Assembly: GCA_002399085.1 (NCBI GenBank)
Contig: DHCY01000026.1
Span: 35,010-42,125 of the forward strand
Length of the DNA stretch: 7,116 nucleotides
Direction of reading: 5' to 3'
Source: Anaerolineaceae bacterium UBA4890
GTDB lineage: Bacteria; Chloroflexota; Anaerolineae; Anaerolineales; Anaerolineaceae
Shown here one piece after another: positions 1 to 5,662 of this stretch; position 1 is the stretch's first letter; each line of letters opens with the position of its first letter. The translations under genes and the position numbers were made by a program. Under the pieces are notes generated by a model that made no database searches, was not told the origin of the DNA, and saw nothing but the letters and a program-made list of their open reading frames with translations.

Positions 1-99
1 TTCGCGGTCCCCCTTCCCCAGAGGGGAAGGCTAATGTCTGTTATGGCTTCGCGGTCCCCCTTCCGCCTACGGCATGCAAGCAGCCCAGAGGGGAAGGCT
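1..99. repeat. Two copies of a GC-rich intergenic hairpin repeat, the second interrupted
   Basis: Copy 1 (1-32) begins TTCGCGGTCCCCC and contains a perfect 8-bp stem, CCTTCCCC (12-19) with GGGGAAGG (23-30), closed by an AGA loop. Copy 2 (48-99) repeats the same opening 17 bases. It then carries about 20 extra bases (65-84, containing GCC-TAC-GGC and the palindrome GCATGC) before resuming with the CCAGAGGGGAAGGCT arm at 85-99. A third TTCGCG occurs at 108-113 with no following hairpin, so it is at best a fragment. There is no coding frame here and no T-tract after the stems, so these do not look like ordinary terminators. They resemble REP- or MITE-like intergenic palindromes. The family identity is not recognised. 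Confidence 0.7.
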
Positions 100-130
100 G
101 CCACAGTTTCGCGATCTATCTCCGCAAAGT

Positions 131-168
131 TTGAGAAATACCAGAAAAACGCCGATATCAGTTATCAT
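131..168 (+). promoter_or_regulatory. Weak candidate promoter for the MFS gene
   Basis: TTGAGA at 131-136 resembles a -35 element. TATCAT at 163-168 matches five of six bases of a -10 element but lies 26 bases away, which is too far for the pair. With a 17-base spacer the -10 would be GATATC at 154-159, only a three-of-six match. A promoter is expected between the repeats and the gene at 196, but the exact elements are uncertain. Confidence 0.25.
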
Positions 169-195
169 TCATGCAATTAGTTCACAGGAGGTATG

Positions 196-1482
196 ATGAT
201 CGTTGAAGAACAGAAGTTCAAGTATGGTAAGTTATTTCTGATTGGTTTTGGCTTTTTTGGTGTGAGTGTGTTGTGGAGTCTTTATAACACCTACGTACCC
301 ATCCTTTTATCCCAAAAATTCTCCCTGGACGCGGCGGCAATCGGCTTTTTTATGTCCCTGGACAATATTGCTGCGCTTTTTATCCAGCCGCCGGTGGGTG
401 CCTGGTCTGACCGCGTGCGCACCAAACTGGGTCGCCGTCTGCCTTTCATTGCCGTGGGCGCACCCATTGCAGCGGTCGCCTTCGGTCTGGTGCCACTGGC
501 AGACTCGCTGCCCCTATTTCTTGCCTGCACAGTCACCACCATTTTGGCGATGGCGTTCTGGCGCACGCCCGTGGTCGCACTGATGCCTGATGTGACCCCA
601 TCCCACCTGCGATCGCAGGCTAATGGCATCATTAACTTCATGGGAGGGCTGGGACTCGTGCTGGGAACGTCTATCGGTGCGATGCTGGTCAAGCAAAATC
701 AGGCTTACCCATTCTGGTTTGGATCTTTTTTGGTCTTGATCGCGGCAGCATTGGTGCTTATCTTTGTGCGCGAGCCGAAAGTTTACGAAGAACACCCAAC
801 CACCGAAAAACCCAATTTGTTGAAGAGTCTGAAAGAGCTGGTTACCAACAAGCACGGTGACGCCATCCGCATTTTCCTGGCTATCTTTTTCTGGTTCATC
901 GCTTACAACGCCATCGAGGCATTTCTCTCGCTCTATGGCGTTAACCACCTGGGTCTGGATGAATCGGGTGCCGGAAGGCTGATCACCAGTGTGGGTGCCT
1001 CCTTCCTGATTTTTGCGATCCCTGCCGGGTTCATTGGCGGTAAACTGGGGCGCAAGAAAACTATTTCGATCGGGCTTGTGATCATGATATTGGTATTGCT
1101 GAGTGTCTTTTTCATTCCAGGTGAAACGCTCTTGCAATCCCATGGTTCTCTGCCCCTGCTTGGAAGCTTCATGAACCTGACGATTCTGCTGCTTGCGGCT
1201 GGAATTGGCTGGTCACTGATTAATATTAATTCTTTGCCGGTAGTTGTGGACCTGACCGACCGCGCCCATATCGGAACTTTTACAGGGCTTTACTACCTTT
1301 TCTCCACCCTGGCAGCCATTGCCGGACCGAACATTAACGGCTGGATCGTGAAACTGACCGGGGGAAATTACTCCTCAATCTTCATCATCGGACCCATTTT
1401 CATGTTCGCGGCTTTGATCATGATTTTGGGTATGCATTCGGGTGAAGCGAAACCTGAGTCTGTCAATGAAAATATAGCTTGA
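196..1482 (+). CDS. MFS transporter, SLC45/GPH-like (sugar or related solute permease)
   Basis: This is an inner-membrane secondary carrier of 428 residues, the usual MFS length, with about twelve hydrophobic segments readable by eye. A longer cytoplasmic stretch near residues 195-222 separates the two six-helix halves. The loop after helix 2 carries the MFS motif A-like sequence G-A-W-S-D-R-V-R-T-K-L-G-R-R (about residues 68-81). A second, shorter copy, G-G-K-L-G-R-K-K, lies at about 281-288 in the C-terminal half. The stretch W-R-T-P-V-V-A-L-M-P-D-V-T-P (about 122-135), followed by R-S-x-A-N-G, is typical of SLC45/GPH-like carriers, whose known members move sucrose or other sugars with protons. 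The substrate here cannot be read from sequence. Two ATGs stand in tandem at 193 and 196. The AGGAGG at 186-191 is only one base from the first and four from the second, so I prefer 196. The stop codon overlaps a TTGACA at 1479-1484, and the next gene follows after about 100 bases. Confidence 0.88.
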   Translation: MIVEEQKFKYGKLFLIGFGFFGVSVLWSLYNTYVPILLSQKFSLDAAAIGFFMSLDNIAALFIQPPVGAWSDRVRTKLGRRLPFIAVGAPIAAVAFGLVPLADSLPLFLACTVTTILAMAFWRTPVVALMPDVTPSHLRSQANGIINFMGGLGLVLGTSIGAMLVKQNQAYPFWFGSFLVLIAAALVLIFVREPKVYEEHPTTEKPNLLKSLKELVTNKHGDAIRIFLAIFFWFIAYNAIEAFLSLYGVNHLGLDESGAGRLITSVGASFLIFAIPAGFIGGKLGRKKTISIGLVIMILVLLSVFFIPGETLLQSHGSLPLLGSFMNLTILLLAAGIGWSLININSLPVVVDLTDRAHIGTFTGLYYLFSTLAAIAGPNINGWIVKLTGGNYSSIFIIGPIFMFAALIMILGMHSGEAKPESVNENIA

Positions 1483-1496
1483 CAAATTTGGACTCC

Positions 1497-1525
1497 TTGC
1501 AGAAAAGGAAGCGTTAAACTATACT
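1497..1525 (+). promoter_or_regulatory. Candidate sigma70-type promoter of the binding-protein gene
   Basis: TATACT at 1520-1525 matches the -10 consensus at five of six positions. TTGCAG at 1497-1502 is separated from it by exactly 17 bases and matches TTG of the -35. A perfect TTGACA lies further upstream at 1479-1484, overlapping the MFS stop codon, but its spacing to TATACT is 35 bases. It could serve only with a different, poor -10. Transcription would begin around 1532, giving a leader of about 50 bases that contains the hairpin at 1541-1555. Confidence 0.5.
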
Positions 1526-1540
1526 TAATAAATCAACGAA

Positions 1541-1555
1541 CCCGCAAAACGCGGG
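1541..1555 (+). other. Small hairpin in the 5' leader of the binding-protein mRNA
   Basis: CCCGC (1541-1545) pairs with GCGGG (1551-1555) around the loop AAAAC. No T-tract follows, so it is unlikely to terminate transcription. It sits just after the predicted transcription start and about 15 bases before the AGGAG ribosome binding site. It could stabilise the 5' end of the mRNA, or it could be chance. Confidence 0.45.
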
Positions 1556-1582
1556 GGTCAAGTAATGAAGAGGAGAAAATTC

Positions 1583-2617
1583 ATGCGCAAGAAATTAGTA
1601 TTGATCGTGTCCCTTATGCTGGTCGCATCCATCGCTTTGGCTGCATGCCAGACCACCACTCCCACAGAAGAGGAAAAAGTCAAAGTTTGCCAGATCACTG
1701 ATACCGGTGGTATTGACGACAAATCCTTCAACGCCACTGCCTGGAAAGGCATCACAACCGCCGAGCAGACCCTGGGTGTTGAAGGCAAGTATCTAGAGTC
1801 AAAAGAAGTCGCTGACTACGAAAAATTCCTCAACGCTTTCCTTGAAGAGGAATGTGACCTGATCGTGACTGTTGGTTTCCTGATCGGCGACGCCACCAAA
1901 GCCTCCGCTGAAGCCAACCCCGACGCCAAATTCTCGATCGTAGACTATAACTATGACCCCGCTATTGCCAATGTTGTCGGTCAGATCTTTGACACCGACG
2001 AAGCTGGCGTTCTGGCTGGTTACCTTGCTGCTGGCGTTACCAAAACCGGCGTTGTGGGCACCTTTGGTGGTCTGCCCATCCCCACCGTCACCATCTTCAT
2101 GGATGGTTTCGTCAAGGGCGTCAAGATGTACAACGAAGCCAAGGGCACCGATGTAAAAGTTTTGGGTTGGGATGTTGAAACTCAAACTGGTCTTTTCAGC
2201 AACTCTTTCGACGATCAGCAAAAAGGCAATGAGCTTGCCAAGAGCCTGATGGACGAAGGCGCTGACATCATTATGCCCGTTGCCGGACCTGTCGGTTTGG
2301 GCGCAGCTGCCGCCATCAAAGAACGCGGCAATGCCTATCTGATCGGTGTGGACTCTGACTGGGCGCTGACCAGCCCCGAATATGCTGATATCACCCTCAC
2401 CTCCGTCATGAAATTGATGGATGCCACCACCCTACAGGTTATCCAGTCTGTTATCGACGGCACTTTCAAGGGCGGCGATGTAGTTGGTACACTTGCTAAT
2501 GGCGGTGTCGCAATTGCCCCTTACCACGATCTCGAGAGCCTGGTTCCGGCTGAACTGACCGCAGAAATTGAACAGCTCAAGGCTGACATTATCTCCGGTG
2601 CAGTAACTCTGGACTAA
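1583..2617 (+). CDS. bmpA: BMP-family lipoprotein, nucleoside-type ABC substrate-binding protein
   Basis: This is the extracytoplasmic, lipid-anchored receptor of the ABC importer encoded downstream (BmpA/PnrA/NupN-like, family Bmp, PF02608). Family members bind purine or other nucleosides; one related branch (RfuA) binds riboflavin. The 344-residue length is normal. I chose ATG 1583 because AGGAG at 1571-1575 stands seven bases before it. An in-frame ATG at 1565 would place that site inside the gene. Residues 1-21 are a signal peptide (M-R-K-K then a hydrophobic core) ending in the lipobox L-A-A-C with Cys22 as the lipidation site, followed by a Thr/Glu-rich linker. Family motifs seen: D-T-G-G-I-D-D-K-S-F-N (40-50), G-F-L-I-G-D (98-103), D-G-F near 174-176, F-S-N-S-F-D-D (about 205-211), G-V-D-S-D-W (255-260) and T-S-V-M-K (273-277). 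These correspond to ligand-pocket and hinge elements of the family. A strong terminator follows directly. Confidence 0.94.
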   Translation: MRKKLVLIVSLMLVASIALAACQTTTPTEEEKVKVCQITDTGGIDDKSFNATAWKGITTAEQTLGVEGKYLESKEVADYEKFLNAFLEEECDLIVTVGFLIGDATKASAEANPDAKFSIVDYNYDPAIANVVGQIFDTDEAGVLAGYLAAGVTKTGVVGTFGGLPIPTVTIFMDGFVKGVKMYNEAKGTDVKVLGWDVETQTGLFSNSFDDQQKGNELAKSLMDEGADIIMPVAGPVGLGAAAAIKERGNAYLIGVDSDWALTSPEYADITLTSVMKLMDATTLQVIQSVIDGTFKGGDVVGTLANGGVAIAPYHDLESLVPAELTAEIEQLKADIISGAVTLD

Positions 2618-2630
2618 GCATGATTTGTTA

Positions 2631-2668
2631 AACAAAAAAGGCTGGGAAAATTCCCAGCCTTTTTTGTT
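2631..2668. terminator. Strong intrinsic terminator after the binding-protein gene
   Basis: GGCTGGGAA (2640-2648) pairs with TTCCCAGCC (2651-2659); in practice the central A/T bases form the loop. The stem is flanked by A6 (2634-2639) and T6 (2660-2665), which can pair further, as can AAC/GTT outside them. The A-stem-T symmetry means it could work in either direction, though no minus-strand gene needs it here. It lies 13 bases past the binding-protein stop and about 150 bases before the ATPase start. It should therefore reduce read-through into the ATPase and permease genes. Confidence 0.88.
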
Positions 2669-2728
2669 TGGCAATCACGGTCACTAGCAGATGTGGGTTT
2701 CAGATTCTGCGATATTTGCCGACCGGAC

Positions 2729-2760
2729 AATGAGAAAGATATCGAAATGACAATCTCATT
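2729..2760. promoter_or_regulatory. Inverted repeat upstream of the ATPase gene (possible operator)
   Basis: AATGAGA (2729-2735) and TCTCATT (2754-2760) form a perfect 7-bp inverted repeat around 18 bases, which include the palindrome GATATC (2738-2743). The right arm runs into a short T-tract. It could be a repressor binding site, a weak second terminator, or chance. Only weak promoter-like elements are visible nearby: TTGCCG at 2716-2721, ATGACA at 2747-2752 and TAAGAT at 2778-2783. None pair at convincing spacing. Confidence 0.35.
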
Positions 2761-2816
2761 TTTGGGCTTTAGCGTGGTAAGATAAAGAAAATTATTCTCT
2801 AAGGGACAATACCATT

Positions 2817-4376
2817 ATGGCTCCAATTCTTGAATTGAAAGGGATCACCAAGCGATTCCCGGGGGTATTAGCCAACGATCATATTGATCTAACCCTCAAT
2901 AAAGGCGAGATTCTGGCTCTGCTGGGTGAAAATGGTGCTGGTAAATCCACTCTGATGAACATCCTCTACGGACTATATCAACCAGACGAAGGTGAGATTT
3001 TCATCAACGGCGAAAAGGTCGTGATCAATTCGCCTACCGATGCGATTGAGCAGGGAATCGGCATGGTCCATCAACATTTCATGCTCATCCCGGTCTTCAC
3101 TGTCACCGAAAACGTGATGCTTGGGAATGAAAGCGTTAAATATGGCGGCTTTCTGGATCGCGAAAAAGCAGCTCAGCGCATCACCGAAATATCAGATCGT
3201 TTCAACCTTGAAGTTGACCCTACTTTTTATGTGAAGGATATCCCGGTGGGCGTCCAGCAGCGAGTTGAGATCATCAAATTGCTCTACCGGGATGCTGAGA
3301 TCCTGATCTTCGACGAACCAACAGCAGTGCTAACTCCGCAGGAAGCAGATGAGTTGTTCAAGATTATGCGCCTTTTGATCGAAAAGGGCAAATCGATCAT
3401 TTTTATCACACACAAACTGCGAGAGGTTCTCGAAATCTCGGACAGGATCATGGTGATCCGGCGCGGCGCGATGGTGGGCGAAACCACACCGGAAGAGGCT
3501 GATAAAAACGCTCTGGCTGCCATGATGGTTGGTCGCGAAGTTGACCTTGAGGTCGATAGAAGCGAAAGCATCCCTGGTGAAGTGGTTTGCACGATCGAAG
3601 ACCTGGTTGTAGTGGACACACGCGACGAGGTCTGCGTCGAAAATGTTTCCCTGGATATCCGTGCCGGCGAAATCGTCGGCGTGGCGGGCGTCCAGGGCAA
3701 TGGACAGACCGAGCTGGTTTACGCCGTTACCGGCTTGTTGAAGCACGTCTCCGGAAAAGTGACCATTCTGGGGCAGGATGTGACCAGATTTACTCCCCGC
3801 CAGATCACAGAACTGGGCACAGCCCACATCCCGGAAGATCGCCAGCAAGACGGTTTGGTACTGCCTTTCACTGTCGCCGAAAACCTGGTGCTGTGCACGT
3901 ACTACCAGGAACCATTTTCCAAGGGGGTATTGCTCCAGTATCCAGTGATTCTGGAAAACGCTGAAAAACTGATTGAAAATTTCGATATCCGTACACCCAG
4001 TGCCGTCACTCCGGTTGGAACACTTTCGGGCGGCAACCAGCAAAAAGTGATCATCGCCCGGGAGCTCTCACGTCCAATCAAATTCCTGGTGGCTTCACAG
4101 CCAACCCGCGGTCTGGACGTGGGCTCAATTGAATATATCCACAAGCGCATCGTACAAAAACGCGATGAAGGTGCCGGCGTTTTGCTGGTTTCGCCCGAGC
4201 TGGATGAAATTATGGAGCTTTCGGATCGTATTGCAGTTATGTACCGGGGGCAGGTGCTCGCCGTGGTGCCCAATAAGGGTATCAGCAAAGAATACATCGG
4301 CTTGCTAATGGCAGGTGTTATGCCTGAAGGTCCGGTGCCAACCAGAGAATCCACCTTAGTAGAAGCCACTTTTTAG
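2817..4376 (+). CDS. nupO: Nucleoside-type ABC importer ATPase with two NBDs (NupO/YufO-like)
   Basis: This cytoplasmic ATPase energises the importer, with two nucleotide-binding domains in one chain of 519 residues (family norm about 500-520). Domain 1 has Walker A G-E-N-G-A-G-K-S-T (37-45), Q-loop Gln85, a variant signature V-G-V-Q-Q-R-V-E-I (144-152) typical of this subgroup, Walker B I-L-I-F-D-E-P-T (162-169) and switch His199. Domain 2 is degenerate. Its Walker A is G-V-Q-G-N-G-Q-T-E with Gln297 in place of lysine, Walker B reads A-S-Q-P-T with Ser427-Gln428 in place of Asp-Glu, and the switch position is Pro460. It keeps a canonical L-S-G-G-N-Q-Q-K (403-410). One catalytic site is therefore expected, combining the Walker motifs of domain 1 with LSGG of domain 2, as in RbsA/YufO-type proteins. 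The ribosome site AGGGA (2802-2806) is ten bases from ATG. The stop lies 11 bases before permease 1, implying one transcript. Confidence 0.95.
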   Translation: MAPILELKGITKRFPGVLANDHIDLTLNKGEILALLGENGAGKSTLMNILYGLYQPDEGEIFINGEKVVINSPTDAIEQGIGMVHQHFMLIPVFTVTENVMLGNESVKYGGFLDREKAAQRITEISDRFNLEVDPTFYVKDIPVGVQQRVEIIKLLYRDAEILIFDEPTAVLTPQEADELFKIMRLLIEKGKSIIFITHKLREVLEISDRIMVIRRGAMVGETTPEEADKNALAAMMVGREVDLEVDRSESIPGEVVCTIEDLVVVDTRDEVCVENVSLDIRAGEIVGVAGVQGNGQTELVYAVTGLLKHVSGKVTILGQDVTRFTPRQITELGTAHIPEDRQQDGLVLPFTVAENLVLCTYYQEPFSKGVLLQYPVILENAEKLIENFDIRTPSAVTPVGTLSGGNQQKVIIARELSRPIKFLVASQPTRGLDVGSIEYIHKRIVQKRDEGAGVLLVSPELDEIMELSDRIAVMYRGQVLAVVPNKGISKEYIGLLMAGVMPEGPVPTRESTLVEATF

Positions 4377-4387
4377 AGAGATGTCTT

Positions 4388-5662
4388 ATGACTGAAGAAA
4401 AAAAAGATATTGGACAAATTTTCCTCAATGAGGTCAATGTTGAGGAACCCGTCGAAGAAAAGCCTAAGAAATCTTTCCTGAGTAAAGCTGTTATTCCACT
4501 GCTGGCAATTCTGACCGGTCTGATCATCGGAGCAATCCTAATCGCTGTCACCAGCCAGACTGTTTGGGCTGCTTTTGGAGAATCTTTCTGGCGAGGGCTA
4601 TCCCAGGTATGGAAAGAGGTGGTCACTGCGTACGGTGCCCTGATTACCGGCTCGCTGGGTGACCCTGCCCGAATCGTTCGGGCACTGGGAAGTGGCGATG
4701 CAAAGGCAATTCGCCAGGCATTCAACCCCATCCTGGAGAGCCTGGTGCAGGCAACCCCTTATATTTTTGCTGGACTGGCGGTGGCTGTTGGTTTCCGCTC
4801 GGGGTTGTTCAACATCGGCGTTGAAGGTCAGCTCTTTATCGGTGCAGCCTGTGCCACCTTTGTTGGCTATTCGATCAACGGGTTACCTGCATACATTCAC
4901 ATGCCATTGGCATTTTTAGCCGGTGCAGCCGGAGGTGCATTCTGGGCGTTTATCCCAGGATTCCTCAAGGCAAAAACTGGCGGTCACGAGGTGATCAACA
5001 CGATCATGATGAACTGGATTGCCTTCCGCTTTACCGAGTGGCTGCTTTCTGGACCAATGAGCCGACCAGGATCAGGCGGTTTGCCACTGAGCCCAATCAT
5101 CCAGGATACTGCCAAGATCCCTCAATTTTTTGCTTCTCCCATCCGTTTTCATGCGGGCTTTTTCATTGCCCTGGCTGTCGCCTGGTTGGTTTGGTGGCTG
5201 CTTTTCAAGACAACCTGGGGGCTCAACCTGCGCACAGTAGGCACCAACCCACGGGCAGCCCGGTATGCCGGGTTGAACACCAGTAAATCCATCATTGTGG
5301 GTATGACGCTTTCGGGTGCGCTGGCTGGTATGGCTGGCGCGGTGCAAATTTTGGCGGTCAACCACAGTATGGCGCTTGGGCTCTCCTCAGGTTATGGCTT
5401 TGACAGTATCGCCCTGGCATTGATCGGCAACAATCATCCCGTCGGAGTGATCCTTTCTTCACTTTTGTTTGGAACTTTACGCAACGGAGCCACCCGCATG
5501 ATGGTCGTTTCTGCCATCCCGATCGACATCGTGGACGTCATCCAGGCAATTATTCTCATGTTCGTGGCGGCACCTGCAATCATTCGCTCAATTTATCGTC
5601 TTCGTAAACCTAAAGAAGAGGAACAACAGGTCTTCCTCAGCGGTTGGGGAGGTCAATCGTGA
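4388..5662 (+). CDS. nupP: Nucleoside-type ABC importer permease 1 (NupP/YufP-like)
   Basis: This is an integral membrane subunit of the importer, family BPD_transp_2 (PF02653), which pairs with permease 2 to form the translocation path. It has 424 residues, longer than Bacillus YufP (about 350). The extra length lies in a charged cytoplasmic N-terminal tail of about 30 residues, rich in Glu and Lys, and in an expanded segment between the first membrane helix (about 34-56) and the conserved core. The core begins near residue 123 and contains the family hallmark G-F-R-S-G-L-F-N-I-G-V-E-G-Q (135-148), then G-G-H-E-V-I-N-T-I-M-M-N-W (198-210). The cytoplasmic coupling loop R-T-V-G-T-N-P-R-A-A-R-Y-A-G-L-N (282-297) should contact the ATPase. 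About nine or ten membrane segments are visible. The C-terminus is Lys/Glu-rich. The ribosome site is weak (GAGAG at 4376-4380, seven bases from ATG) and overlaps the ATPase stop, consistent with translational coupling. Confidence 0.94.
   Translation: MTEEKKDIGQIFLNEVNVEEPVEEKPKKSFLSKAVIPLLAILTGLIIGAILIAVTSQTVWAAFGESFWRGLSQVWKEVVTAYGALITGSLGDPARIVRALGSGDAKAIRQAFNPILESLVQATPYIFAGLAVAVGFRSGLFNIGVEGQLFIGAACATFVGYSINGLPAYIHMPLAFLAGAAGGAFWAFIPGFLKAKTGGHEVINTIMMNWIAFRFTEWLLSGPMSRPGSGGLPLSPIIQDTAKIPQFFASPIRFHAGFFIALAVAWLVWWLLFKTTWGLNLRTVGTNPRAARYAGLNTSKSIIVGMTLSGALAGMAGAVQILAVNHSMALGLSSGYGFDSIALALIGNNHPVGVILSSLLFGTLRNGATRMMVVSAIPIDIVDVIQAIILMFVAAPAIIRSIYRLRKPKEEEQQVFLSGWGGQS

Noticed and set aside
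1..120. Repeats that could suggest a CRISPR array
   Set aside because: There are only two copies, one interrupted, with a strong internal palindrome and a short 15-base gap between them. No third full unit or cas gene is present.
514..1143. Open frame of 209 codons on the minus strand
   Set aside because: It is antisense to the MFS gene; the translation is Gln/Asp/His-rich with no domain.
1565..1582. Earlier ATG start for the binding protein
   Set aside because: It would bury the AGGAG ribosome site inside the gene and put M-K-R-R-K-F before an already complete signal peptide. ATG 1583 has the proper spacing.
2669..2816. Riboswitch upstream of the ATPase
   Set aside because: I see only a 7-bp inverted repeat and no conserved aptamer pattern such as purine, THF or FMN elements. 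The region is also too short and AT-rich to support a call.
3330..4043. Open frame of 237 codons on the minus strand
   Set aside because: It is antisense to well-conserved ATPase motifs, with no ribosome site or recognisable domain.
5644..5658. TTG start for permease 2
   Set aside because: The ribosome site GGGGAGG begins inside this codon stretch and serves the GTG at 5659, which also makes the usual overlap with the previous stop.
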